48,738 nt of DNA, taken from contig NZ_PVBN01000020.1 in NCBI RefSeq assembly GCF_002968635.1, forward strand, positions 1-48,738. Reading direction: 5' to 3'. Each line of letters opens with the position of its first letter. Position 1 is the first letter of the stretch. Shown piece after piece: positions 16,202 to 24,757 of this stretch. This DNA comes from Neorhizobium alkalisoli (lineage in GTDB: Bacteria > Pseudomonadota > Alphaproteobacteria > Rhizobiales > Rhizobiaceae). The notes beneath the pieces were generated by a model. It saw nothing but the letters and a program-made list of their open reading frames with translations, was not told where the DNA came from and searched no databases. The translations under genes and the position numbers were made by a program.

Positions 16202-17031
16202 CGGAGCCTCGTATGACCCAGGCGGAAACGATGCGTGAAGCGCGCTCCACTTCGTTCAATTTACGTCAAGCGGTGTGGATTGCCGTAATCGCGGTGTCGC
16301 TATTTTTGGTTATCAATGTCGTCAACAACCAGAACCATGCAGGCTCTGACGGATCTGCGACAGCGGTGCTACTCAGGTGGATGCCCTATATTCTCGAAGG
16401 TTTTGGACTGAACCTTGTGATGAGCTGTCTTGCGATGGTGTTAGCGACCCTTTTTGGCGTCCCACTTGGAATTGCCCAACAAAGTCAGTCCGCGTTTGTC
16501 CGCCTTCCCGCTCAGGCCGTAACGCATCTGTTTCGTAATGCCCCGTGGCTCGTCGTGCTCTTCAGCGTCATGTACCTGATCCCTGCCAACGGAAACTTTC
16601 TTGGGCAGCACGTGGAAATACCGGACTGGATCAAAGCCACCTTCGCATTTTCGTTGCCTGTTATGGGGAATATCAGCGAAATTGTCCGCGGCGCGATCAG
16701 ATCCATCCCGACTGGCCAGTGGGAATCGGCATCCGGCTTAGCTCTGAGCAGACGTCAGACGATGATCCATATCATTCTCCCCCAGTGTGTGAAGCGCTCC
16801 ATTCCATCGTGGATGAACTGGTACGCCTTGCTGACGTTGTCGACACCAATGGCGGCGATCCTTGGGGTCCGCGAGGCGGTTGGAAGCGCACAGGCGGCAA
16901 TGGAAGCAGGCGGCGGACGCCCAGACTTCTTGATCCCGTTCTATCTTTTCCTCTTGTGTCTCTTCTTCCTTTACATCTATCCGATTGCCCGGCTCACAAA
17001 GAAATTGGAGCGAAAGTATGCTGTCGTCTGA
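16198..17031 (+). CDS. Polar amino acid-type ABC transporter permease
   Basis: A 277-residue second permease of the same importer, somewhat longer than its partner because of an N-terminal cytoplasmic stretch of about 25 residues. FRNAPWLVVLFSVMYLIP is the family signature, and the coupling loop reads SIPTGQWESASGLALSRRQTM. The C-terminal helix is PFYLFLLCLFFLYIYPIARL. The ATG overlaps the stop of the first permease, and its own end overlaps the ATPase gene by 14 bp, so all three are translated together. Confidence 0.9.
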   Translation: MTEPRMTQAETMREARSTSFNLRQAVWIAVIAVSLFLVINVVNNQNHAGSDGSATAVLLRWMPYILEGFGLNLVMSCLAMVLATLFGVPLGIAQQSQSAFVRLPAQAVTHLFRNAPWLVVLFSVMYLIPANGNFLGQHVEIPDWIKATFAFSLPVMGNISEIVRGAIRSIPTGQWESASGLALSRRQTMIHIILPQCVKRSIPSWMNWYALLTLSTPMAAILGVREAVGSAQAAMEAGGGRPDFLIPFYLFLLCLFFLYIYPIARLTKKLERKYAVV

Positions 17032-17797
17032 ACAAGATCGAGCAATCCCACTGAACGGCCAGCAACACGAACCCATCGTCAGCATCCGCGATGTGAGGAA
17101 GCGTTACGGCTCGTTGGAGGTCTTGAAAGGTGTGAGCTTCGATATACGCCGCGGCGAAGTCGTCTGCATCATTGGACCTTCAGGTTCAGGCAAATCGACG
17201 CTTATCCGCTGCATAAACGGACTGAGTGACATCCAGCACGGTTCGATCATCGTGGACGGAATCGAAGTTCGTGATCCGCGTCTCGACGTCATAGCACTGC
17301 GAAGGAAGGTCGGCATTGTTTTCCAACAGTACAACCTCTTTCCACACAAGACCGTTTTGCAAAACGTCATGTTGGCCCCTCGCTTAGTGCTTAAAGAATC
17401 GAAGGACGTGGTCGAGCAACGGGCTCGCCAGCTGATTAGTAAAGTCAAGCTTGATGGCAAAGAAAACGTCTATCCAGGTGAACTTTCGGGCGGCCAACAG
17501 CAGAGAGTCGCAATCGCCCGTAGCTTGGCCATGCGTCCCGACATCATGTTGTTCGACGAAGTAACCGCCGCCTTGGATCCGGAAACGGTGAAGGAAGTAC
17601 TCGCTACCATCAAGGAATTAGCTCAGGACGGTATGACATGTATACTTGTCACGCACGAAATGGGTTTCGCGCGCGAAGTCGCCGACCACATCTATTTCAC
17701 TGACGGGGGCGTGATTGTCGAAGACGGCCCACCGTCCGAAATCTTCGGCAATGCACGAGATCCCAGGACCCGGCGCTTTCTCAGCCAAGTCCTCTGA
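17018..17797 (+). CDS. Polar amino acid-type ABC transporter ATP-binding protein (GlnQ/HisP-like)
   Basis: A 259-residue ATPase, the usual size. Walker A (GPSGSGKSTLIRC), the Q-loop VFQQYNLFPHKTVLQNV, the signature LSGGQQQRVAIARSLA and Walker B (IMLFDEVTAALDPE) are all intact. VTHEMGFAREVADHI is the family-specific switch region. I start at 17018 (GGAG upstream); the in-frame ATG at 16985 lies deep in the permease gene. It energises uptake through the two preceding permeases. Confidence 0.93.
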   Translation: MLSSEQDRAIPLNGQQHEPIVSIRDVRKRYGSLEVLKGVSFDIRRGEVVCIIGPSGSGKSTLIRCINGLSDIQHGSIIVDGIEVRDPRLDVIALRRKVGIVFQQYNLFPHKTVLQNVMLAPRLVLKESKDVVEQRARQLISKVKLDGKENVYPGELSGGQQQRVAIARSLAMRPDIMLFDEVTAALDPETVKEVLATIKELAQDGMTCILVTHEMGFAREVADHIYFTDGGVIVEDGPPSEIFGNARDPRTRRFLSQVL

Positions 17798-17885
17798 TCT
17801 GTTCCGCTGAAAATTAAATCAAAGGTAGCCTCACGCGCCATTGCGGGCGCCGTGGGATAGCTTTGTCAACTTGGATCGACTCGAT

Positions 17886-19931
17886 ATGAACATGATAAAT
17901 CCCAGTGCACCGCAGAAAGACTCGCTTCTCCAGCCGCTGCAGATCAAACATCTCACTTTACGCAACCGCATCATGAGCACGAGTCACGCCTGTGGCCTGG
18001 AGCAACACGGCATGCCGGCTGAGGCATATCAACTCTACCACATAGAAAAGGCCAAGGGCGGTATTGCTCTCTCCATGTTTGGTGGATCCTCGAACGTCGA
18101 TCGCGATTCACCGAATATTTTCCGTCAATTGAATGTCGGAAAAGATGAGATAATACCATATTTTCAGCAGTTTAGCGAAAGAATGCATGCAGAGGGCGCA
18201 GCTCTGATGTGCCAGATAACCCATCTTGGACGACGTGGAGATCCTTATGCCGGCGATCATCTTTCCACAATTGCGCCCTCCGTCATCCGCGAAACATTGC
18301 ATCGCAGTATCCCCAAGGAGATGGACGAGGACGATATCCGCCGTGTGGTTCAAGCTTTCGCGGATGCAGCGCGGCGCTGCAAGGAGGGCGGGCTTGACGG
18401 CATCGAAACTTTGGCGGGCGGGCACCTGATCGGTCAGTTTCTTTCACCTTTAACCAACCGACGGACAGACGGGTTTGGCGGTAGCCTCAGAAATCGCTGC
18501 ACATTTGCTTTGTTGGTACACGAGGCCATCCGCAAAGCTGTCGGCGACGACTTCATTGTGGGTATCCGCCTCAGCGTAGACGAGGGGCTATCGGGAGGTC
18601 TCGGCTTTGAGGAGAGTGTAGAAATAGCGCGGATCCTTGAAAGTGAGACGTCAGTGGATTTCTTCAACGCCGTTTACGGATCCATGGACACAGCGCGAAG
18701 CCTCACAGTTGAAAACATGCCCATCATGGGGTCTGCGTTCGCCCCATGGGTTGAGCCGATTGGTCGCTTCAAAGCCGAGGTTCGCCTGCCTGTCTTCCAT
18801 GCAGCGCGTCTGGCAGATGTCGCATCAGCTAGGTATGCCTTAACTGAAGGCAAGATCGATATGGCGGCAATGACGCGCGCGCACATCGCCGATCCCTATC
18901 TGGTGGAAAAAATCAAATCCGGCAGAGAAAATGAGATCCGTCCCTGTGTCGGAGCCTCACATTGCCAATCCTCCCAAAGGCCCTCCTGCTTGCACAATCC
19001 AGTCACCGGGAGGGAAGGAATACTTCGCCACAAGATTGAGAGGACGACTGGATCGGTCAAAAACGTTGTTGTCGTCGGTGGAGGGCCAGCCGGCCTGGAA
19101 GCTGCAAGGATTAGCGCCGAGAGAGGACATCGAGTCAGTCTGTTTGAAGCGGCCTCACAGCTTGGTGGGCAGGTCCGTCTCGGCGCAAACGGTTCTTGGC
19201 GGCGCGATCTTATCGGGATCATCGAATGGCGAGTATCCGAGCTCGAGCGGCTCGGGGTCTCGGTTCAGACGGATGCCTATATGGATCAGTCAGATGTCGA
19301 GCAACTCAACCCTGACATCGTGATCATCGCCACCGGAGGACTTCCGAACATCGATCTCGATCACGGAAGCGAGTTCTGTCTGACCGCGTGGGACGTAATC
19401 TCGGGCCATGCTTCGGTTTCGGGCACAGCACTCATTTTTGATGGAACGGGTAGGCACGTGGCTCCCTTGGCCGCAGAAAAACTGGCAAAACAGGGAGTGA
19501 AAATCATCTATCACTCCATTGACGGTCAGCTCGCCGAGGAAACGACCTATCTTGAGCAGTTCAAGTGGAAGAAGCGGTTCCTGGAACTGGGAATCACCCC
19601 GGCATTCGACTCCCGCCTTGCGGGAATCCAGCGCAGTGGAAATCACTTGACTGCAGTCCTTTTCAACGAACTTACGGCAACGGAATCGTCTATTGTGATC
19701 GACTGCGCCATCGTTGAGCAGGGAACTATCCCTGTCCCTGACCTTTTCGAAGGGCTTCGCGTCAACTCCCTGAATAACGGTGTTGTCGACATTGAGGCGC
19801 TGGTCGAGCAGCGGCAGCAGCCCTCTCACGACAAAGCAGGCCTGCTAATCTACCGCATAGGCGATGCTGTCTCCAGCCGAAACATCAATTCGGCCATATA
19901 CGACGCCTATCGCATATGCAGTGTAATCTAG
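17886..19931 (+). CDS. TMADH/2,4-dienoyl-CoA reductase-like FMN, Fe-S, FAD oxidoreductase
   Basis: A cytosolic enzyme of about 680 residues with the three-part layout of trimethylamine dehydrogenase, dimethylamine dehydrogenase and N-methylproline demethylase. An old-yellow-enzyme TIM barrel for FMN comes first (residues 1-340; LTLRNRIMSTSHACGLEQHG, GGHLIGQFLSPLTNRRTDGFGGS). A cysteine cluster lies near 355 (CVGASHC ... SCLHNPVTGRE). A nucleotide-binding half follows (VVVVGGGPAGLEAARISAERG). The Fe-S motif has Ala where many relatives have a second Cys, a feature I associate with the N-methylproline demethylase branch. Downstream of an amino acid importer, demethylation or oxidation of an N-methylated amino acid is plausible. 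An etfB fragment, the natural electron acceptor of such enzymes, lies 1.5 kb away. The start is uncertain by a few codons. Confidence 0.82.
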   Translation: MNMINPSAPQKDSLLQPLQIKHLTLRNRIMSTSHACGLEQHGMPAEAYQLYHIEKAKGGIALSMFGGSSNVDRDSPNIFRQLNVGKDEIIPYFQQFSERMHAEGAALMCQITHLGRRGDPYAGDHLSTIAPSVIRETLHRSIPKEMDEDDIRRVVQAFADAARRCKEGGLDGIETLAGGHLIGQFLSPLTNRRTDGFGGSLRNRCTFALLVHEAIRKAVGDDFIVGIRLSVDEGLSGGLGFEESVEIARILESETSVDFFNAVYGSMDTARSLTVENMPIMGSAFAPWVEPIGRFKAEVRLPVFHAARLADVASARYALTEGKIDMAAMTRAHIADPYLVEKIKSGRENEIRPCVGASHCQSSQRPSCLHNPVTGREGILRHKIERTTGSVKNVVVVGGGPAGLEAARISAERGHRVSLFEAASQLGGQVRLGANGSWRRDLIGIIEWRVSELERLGVSVQTDAYMDQSDVEQLNPDIVIIATGGLPNIDLDHGSEFCLTAWDVISGHASVSGTALIFDGTGRHVAPLAAEKLAKQGVKIIYHSIDGQLAEETTYLEQFKWKKRFLELGITPAFDSRLAGIQRSGNHLTAVLFNELTATESSIVIDCAIVEQGTIPVPDLFEGLRVNSLNNGVVDIEALVEQRQQPSHDKAGLLIYRIGDAVSSRNINSAIYDAYRICSVI

Positions 19932-20129
19932 AACAGGGCGGATCGCCCGCGTGCCTCTATAATCACTTTTGCAATCGTGAAGGGCGCTATGCGTAGAGCG
20001 TCCTACCTCCGAGCTGTGTTGTAACGAGGCAGCCGACCTTCTATCAATGAGCCAAGGAAGACGGCAGTCCTGCGATTGTGGTCCAACGGCATCCGGAAAG
20101 GTAGGCTCGGCATGGATTATAGGAGCGCG

Positions 20130-21032
20130 ATGAACCTAGGTTCATTTGCAGCGTTTCGGGCGGTCATGCTTGCCGGTACAGTGAGCGGCGCGGCACAAAT
20201 CCTTGGCCGGAGCCAACCGGCAGTCAGTCGTTTGCTCGACAAGCTCGAACATGATCTCGGTGTACAACTTTTCGAAAGACGAAAAGGCTTGATCGTCCCC
20301 ACTGCGAAAGCACGTGCTCTCATGACGGAGATCGAGCGAGCATACCTGTCGATGGACTCGCTCAGAAATTCCGCTCTGCGTCTCTCCAAGGTCCAAAAGC
20401 CTCAAATCACAATAGCTTCGATGGCAGCTCTAGGCCTCGAATTTGTACCTTATGCCTTGGCTGAGTTCCGAAATGATTGGCCCGAGGTCGAAGTCTCATT
20501 AACCGTAAGAACTTCAGCTCGCGTAGAGGAATATGCGGCGGCCCAGCAAGTGGATTTTGGCTTCGTTGAAATGCCGTATCATACATCGGGCCTGAAGGTC
20601 GAAATCTTCAGCACAGCCCCTTATGTCGTTGCTGTTCCTGCCACACATAAGTATGCCTCGCGCAGCAGTCTTGGTCTCATGGACCTAGCCGATACAGACT
20701 TCATTTCCTATTCGAACTATGCACCGGTCCGCCAATTACTCGATCATTCGTCACAAACAGCTGGAGTCGAGGCAAATTATGTTTATGAGGTCAATTTGTC
20801 TTATCCTGCCTTGTCGATGGTAAGACGAGGTTTAGGGATTGCAATCATCGATCCCTTTACTGCTATGCTCTGTGAATTTGGCGATGTGAAATTCGTCGCG
20901 CTGAAACCGTCGATCCCGTTTCGCGTCTCCTTGCTACGTCCAGAAACCCGGAAGTCGAACCCGGCAATGGACGCCTTAATCGACCGTATGTGGCAGTTGA
21001 AGGACAAGCTTCTGACCTCTTTGCCCACCTAA
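20130..21032 (+). CDS. LysR family transcriptional regulator
   Basis: A 300-residue LysR-type regulator. The N-terminal HTH is evident (MLAGTVSGAAQILGRSQPAVSRLLDKLEHDLGVQLFERR, about residues 10-50), followed by the two-lobed effector domain (ITIASMAALGLEFVPYAL, MVRRGLGIAIIDPF). I chose ATG 20130 because AGGAG lies about 5 bases upstream and the protein then begins like other LysR proteins; an ATG at 20112 is also possible. It is transcribed with the same orientation as the importer/oxidoreductase cluster, about 200 bp downstream of it. I infer that it controls that cluster. Confidence 0.9.
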   Translation: MNLGSFAAFRAVMLAGTVSGAAQILGRSQPAVSRLLDKLEHDLGVQLFERRKGLIVPTAKARALMTEIERAYLSMDSLRNSALRLSKVQKPQITIASMAALGLEFVPYALAEFRNDWPEVEVSLTVRTSARVEEYAAAQQVDFGFVEMPYHTSGLKVEIFSTAPYVVAVPATHKYASRSSLGLMDLADTDFISYSNYAPVRQLLDHSSQTAGVEANYVYEVNLSYPALSMVRRGLGIAIIDPFTAMLCEFGDVKFVALKPSIPFRVSLLRPETRKSNPAMDALIDRMWQLKDKLLTSLPT

Positions 21033-21145
21033 GGCGGTATAAGTATCGCGCATAACGAAGGCCGCTCTTTCAATTTCGAGTTGGGCGACTGGCTAGGTAT
21101 TCTTTGTTCGCAACAGTTTCCGCTAAGTGATTGGGAGATCGAAGA

Positions 21146-21400
21146 ATGTCGTACGTGACCGCAAAAATTCGAGCAACAAAAGTCTATCACGGCTACGACA
21201 GCGAAAGAGAGCTTATCATAGACGACCTTCCTCAGTCGGACTTCGTAGAAAAGCTGATCAAAATCGAGCGAATCCTCTCCGTCACGGAACAGTATATCTT
21301 TATCGAGTGCCCACATGACACGGTTCAGACCTGGGAATACGAAGGATCGTTGGCGGACATCAAAGAGCGCATGCGGGCCGCAGGTGTTTCCCTCCAGTAA
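21146..21400 (+). CDS. Hypothetical small protein
   Basis: An 84-residue acidic protein starting MSYVTAKIRATKVYHGYDSE, with GGGAG 7 bases upstream of the ATG. I recognise no domain; there is no signal peptide and no membrane helix. It contains one possible cysteine (IFIECPHD) and ends 48 bp before the etfB fragment in the same orientation, so it may have been co-transcribed with etfAB. Codon use looks like that of its neighbours. The reading frame is supported mainly by the ribosome binding site and operon-like position. Confidence 0.5.
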   Translation: MSYVTAKIRATKVYHGYDSERELIIDDLPQSDFVEKLIKIERILSVTEQYIFIECPHDTVQTWEYEGSLADIKERMRAAGVSLQ

Positions 21401-21448
21401 GCAAAAGCTTTGCAGAAAATCGCTGGTAAGACTTTGAGGAAGGACCCC

Positions 21449-21796
21449 ATGAAGATCCTGGTGCCCGTGAAGCGGGTTGTTGATTACAATGTAAAGATCC
21501 GCGTAAGGCCGGATGGCACGGGCGTAGAGCTTGCCAACGTCAAGATGTCGATGAACCCGTTCGACGAAATCTCGGTGGAAGAGGCGCTGCGGCTGAAGGA
21601 AGCCGGCAAGGCTGCGGAAGTGGTCGTCGTGTCGATCGGTCCGGCCAAGGCCGAAGAGACGCTGAGGACGGCGCTCGCCATAGGTGCCGATCGCGCCATC
21701 CTGGTCGAGACCGACGAGACGCTCGAGCCGCTTGCCGTTGCCAAGATCCTCAAGGGCGTGGCAGACGCCGAACAGCCGGGCCTGATCATCGCAATC
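21449..21796 (+). pseudogene. etfB: Electron transfer flavoprotein beta subunit, truncated by Tn3 DNA
   Basis: The first 115 or so residues of EtfB/FixA are clear: MKILVPVKRVVDYNVKIRV, MSMNPFDEISVEEALRLKEAG and LAIGADRAILVETDE. The protein normally has about 250 residues. Homology stops near GVADAEQPGLIIA, where the DNA becomes the antisense of a Tn3-family transposase gene. The open frame runs on into that DNA to 22030 but the added residues are meaningless. AGGAAGG precedes the ATG at 21449. No etfA or remaining etfB half is present in the window. An intact ETF would accept electrons from TMADH-type enzymes such as the one at 17886-19931. Confidence 0.85.
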
Positions 21797-22685
21797 ACAT
21801 CGTCTCCGGCTAATGCCTCCAGTGTGTGGATAAAGGCAGGCAGCGTGGCGGCGCGCCGATCGGGAGGCAGACGCGCGACCGCTTGTGCCTTTGCGGCGGC
21901 CGCGAAGCACGCCAAAGCCGAAACTTTGCCCGGCGGCAGCCGATCGGTCGAGGGAAGCTCGCTGGTGATGGCGCGAATCTCTGCCAAACGTGCAAGCGCG
22001 CGGCTGATCTCGCGGCCGCACTGTATATAGGGGCCGTCCCGCAGACGATCGAGCGGGCTCCGCCTTACGCTCTCCGCGACCACCACAAGGTTGTCGAGGC
22101 GTGCACGCTGATCGGGCGTGACTGCCTCGATCAGCAGGCGATGCAGACGTGCGTTCGCACGGGTCCGCACCTTTGCCACGGGGCGTTCGAGAACAGACAG
22201 GCCTGGAAGCAGTACCTTGGCCTCAAGCAACCAGGCGACCGCGCGGTCAAATATAGCTGAAGGTGGGTCCGATCCTATCCAACACAGGGCATATAGGAAG
22301 CGGTTGAGCCGGAAGCCGACGCCGCGATCGGTATAGGTTCTGTAGTCATAACGCTGGCGAATTCGGGAGCATGTCGCCAGCGCCCCTCGCTTCGGGCATA
22401 TTCGGCGATAAGCTCCTCATGACCGGGGAGCGAAAGCTGGCGGGCCGTGAAGCGCAGGGCGGTGTCAGGCACCTCTCTCGGATCTTCGAGAAAAATCCCG
22501 AGCATGCGTAGCGATCCGAGCTGAACGGCGACACCCAGGCGATTGTGATTACCGCGGTGCGTGGCGACGAATGCGCGATGAACGTCATCGAGATGAAAAT
22601 AGCGGGCCAGTTGATCCGGCGTCGGCTCTCCAGTGAATCGGCCATATTCCCTGGCCTGGCTTTCGGTCAGGAAACCAACCGGCAT
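21797..22685 (-). pseudogene. tnpA: Tn3-family transposase, N-terminal third with a frameshift
   Basis: From ATG 22685 the frame reads MPVGFLTESQAREYGRFTGE, then LARYFHLDDVHRAFVATHRG and LSLPGHEELIAEYARSEGRW, the DUF4158 domain that opens many Tn3 transposases. Near 22370 the frame is lost. One frame over it continues with RIRQRYDYRTYTDRGVGFRL, LEAKVLLPGLSVLERPVAKV and HRLLIEAVTPDQRARLD. Homology ends at the junction with etfB near 21797. The catalytic DDE part is therefore missing. It starts 6 bp after the tnpR stop. Confidence 0.85.
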
Positions 22686-22690
22686 AGTCT

Positions 22691-23320
22691 TTAGACCCGT
22701 AGAGCAGTATCGCGCTTGGTACGACGCTTGGCGAGGAGCTCGTTGGCCCGTTCGCGCGGCTTTCCTTTCGCATCGACATAGGCGTAAAGCGTTGACAACG
22801 ACATGCCGAGCTGGGCGGCGACATCGCGCGCAGCATTGTCCTGGTCGGCCATCATCGCCATTACCCGCTTTGAGTTTCTGCAGAGTCATCACACGCGGGC
22901 GTCCACCAGCTCGACCACGCGCGCGGGCCGCCGCCAGTCCCGCCATGGTGCGTTCGTATATGAGATCACGTTCGAACTCCGCCAGCGTCGCAAAGATACC
23001 GAAGACCAGCCTGCCGGTCGGGGTGGTGGTGTCCACGTCGCCGGTTAGCACCTTGAGCCCGATCCCGCGCTTCTGTAGATCGCTCACCAGACCGACCACA
23101 TGCGGAGCGAGCGGCCGATGCGATCGAGCTTCCATACCACGAGCGTGTCACCGTCCCGAGCGACGTCGAGCGCCTTTGCCAGACCAGGCCGCTCAGTCAC
23201 TCGACCGGAGCACACGTCGTCATAGACCCGCCCACATCCGGCACGCTCCAGGCCGTCGCGCTGAAGATCAAGATTTTGCTCGCTGGTTGAAACGCGCATG
23301 TAGCCAATTATCATATCCAT
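22691..23320 (-). pseudogene. tnpR: Tn3 resolvase (serine recombinase), two frameshifts
   Basis: The N-terminus MIIGYMRVSTSEQNLDLQRD holds the catalytic serine (in RVSTSEQ) of the resolvase/invertase family. The frame breaks at about 23100 after WKLDRIGRSL. It resumes with HVVGLVSDLQKRGIGLKVLT and FATLAEFERDLIYERT, and breaks again near 22872 within RPRVMTLQKLKA. The third frame supplies the C-terminal HTH (NAARDVAAQLGMSLSTLYAYV) and ends ALRV-stop at 22691. Each break looks like a single-base change. The intact protein would be about 205 residues. Confidence 0.85.
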
Positions 23321-23542
23321 TCCCCGCTTCCGTATTAACTCAGACGCAGGGGGAGTTTATCGGCTATAGGTTTCTGCACGGGTATTTATGAAATTCGGCG
23401 GCTTTTCCAACGGCTTTGCGATTGACTCCACATCAACATATCAAACCGGGGTTTGTTGCTAGGTCTAATCGGCCGCTTCCGACCCATATCGGTTATTCGA
23501 AATCAGGCATAGCGTATGGCGATGAGCCCAATGGAGAAGTGC

Positions 23543-24346
23543 ATGACGAAGTCGAATCTGGCAATGGGCGCCTTCAATGAGCCGGAGATCGTCTCTATCG
23601 AGCAAGACGCGCGCCTTGTGGTGCTGGCGCGGACTTTGGACACGAAGTCGGTAGACGCCAAGGAGACCCTTGAACAGGCGGCGAGCGAATGGAGCCGTTT
23701 TGGCGATACGTGCCTTGGTCGTGCCCTCTATCGCCATCATTCGATCTTCAAGAGCCAATCTGATGCGCCTATTTGGAGCCATGCCGAGTTTGTCTATTTT
23801 CGAGATATTGTTCCGAACGAAGTAGTTGATCAGCTTGTCACTTCTCGGCTGCCGTCGGACGTGCATCTGCTGCGAGCTGAAATCCTTGTTACGACACCCG
23901 CGTCGTTTGTCTTTCCACGAGGTTGGGCTGGGTCAGCTCATCGCCCGGATCGAAAGCCATCACTTGAATACATCGATGTCGACCCGGCCTTTCTCAGTGA
24001 ATATAGAGAGATCATGAGGCGTTACATTGGACCAGCCGCGTCGAAGCTCGTCGCTGTTGGAAAGCTCGGCACTTTCAGGACCATGGAGACGGCCGCTGTT
24101 CTATTCCAAGACCCTTCTCTGGGTACGAAGTGGAACCAGGTTCACCTGAGTGAAGTGGACGCCGAGAACTTTCAAGGGTTCGGACAGGAATTCGACGCGG
24201 CTCTTCGCGAGATTTCGACGGATGGTGGTTTTGCCGGCGTGTTCGCTGGGCTCGACCGAATGCGTACCATCCCTCGCTGGACCTTGAACGATCCGGTGCT
24301 GGAGCTGGACACTGCGGTTGGTGAATGGATAGCGGCAATGGGATAA
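23543..24346 (+). CDS. Hypothetical protein, possibly a duplicated dimeric alpha/beta-barrel fold
   Basis: A 267-residue protein that I cannot assign to a named family. GGAG lies 6-7 bases before ATG 23543; an ATG at 23516 has no good site. No signal peptide or membrane segment is visible. The two halves have a similar rhythm (VVLARTLDTKSVDAKETLEQ and LEYIDVDPAFLSEYREIMRR), and the second half contains MVLF-like strands (TMETAAVLFQDPS, KWNQVHLSEVDAENF). That pattern recalls ABM/NIPSNAP-type ferredoxin-like domains. It lies between the Tn3 remnant and the IS3/IS110 mosaic, so it may be passenger DNA. Confidence 0.55.
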   Translation: MTKSNLAMGAFNEPEIVSIEQDARLVVLARTLDTKSVDAKETLEQAASEWSRFGDTCLGRALYRHHSIFKSQSDAPIWSHAEFVYFRDIVPNEVVDQLVTSRLPSDVHLLRAEILVTTPASFVFPRGWAGSAHRPDRKPSLEYIDVDPAFLSEYREIMRRYIGPAASKLVAVGKLGTFRTMETAAVLFQDPSLGTKWNQVHLSEVDAENFQGFGQEFDAALREISTDGGFAGVFAGLDRMRTIPRWTLNDPVLELDTAVGEWIAAMG

Positions 24347-24441
24347 AGATAAAGGTCAGCTTCCACCTCGATTGGACCTTATAGGCCCGAGCGTCTCGAG
24401 GATTGACGAATGGCTTATGTAGTTTTTCTGTGCCGTTGCTA

Positions 24442-24757
24442 CTCAGACCCCGATAGCTGTGACGCGGATCAAGCACCGGCACATAGCGTGAGAAGGTGTC
24501 GACCACCGTCAGAACCCGCAATTTCTTGCCGGTGGCCAGTTGATCGTGCACGAAGTCCATCGCCCACACATCGTTTGGACCAACCGCCATCTGACGATCT
24601 TCCCGAAGCTTCGCCCTGACCCTGCGCTTCGGAGTCTTGTTCCGCAACTGCAGGCCCAAGTCCCTGTAGATGCGATAGGTTCGCTTGATGTTGGTGCCCC
24701 AACCCTCGCGTTCGAGCAACACGTGCACACGGCGGTAGCCGTAGCGATGGGGCATTC
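24442..24757 (-). pseudogene. IS3-family transposase OrfB, internal fragment
   Basis: About 105 residues of an IS3 OrfB (integrase core, rve): RYGYRRVHVLLEREGWGTNI, RKLREDR-like stretches, NDVWAMDFVHDQLATGKKLR and LTVVDTFSRYVPVLDPRHSYRG. The first catalytic Asp (WAMDFV) and the second (VVDTFS) are present; the final Glu is lost because homology ends at about 24442. The N-terminal HTH_21 part is lost at 24757, where IS110 DNA begins. It cannot make an active protein. Confidence 0.85.

Larger units (their letters stand above)
21797..23320 (-). mobile_element. Truncated Tn3-family transposon (tnpR-tnpA remnant)
   Basis: Adjacent tnpR and tnpA genes on the minus strand identify a Tn3-family element. 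tnpA stops after about 295 of the usual 950-1000 residues, where it meets etfB, so the end of the transposon beyond tnpA is gone. I could not identify a 38-bp terminal repeat with confidence. The 195 bp between tnpR and 23515 should contain the res site and outer end. Both genes are frameshifted, so the element is dead. Confidence 0.8.

Noticed and set aside
19932..20129. GGGCG-GAT-CGCCC hairpin after the TMADH-like gene
   Set aside because: Five-base stem with a 3-base loop and no T-run; too weak to call a terminator.
21826..22260. Plus-strand frames continuing from etfB into Tn3 DNA
   Set aside because: They are antisense to the tnpA remnant; EtfB homology stops at about 21796.
23321..23515. 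Possible Tn3 terminal repeat and res site upstream of tnpR
   Set aside because: No stretch matched the 38-bp Tn3 end well enough by eye. The region must contain one if the element is bounded there, but I could not place it.
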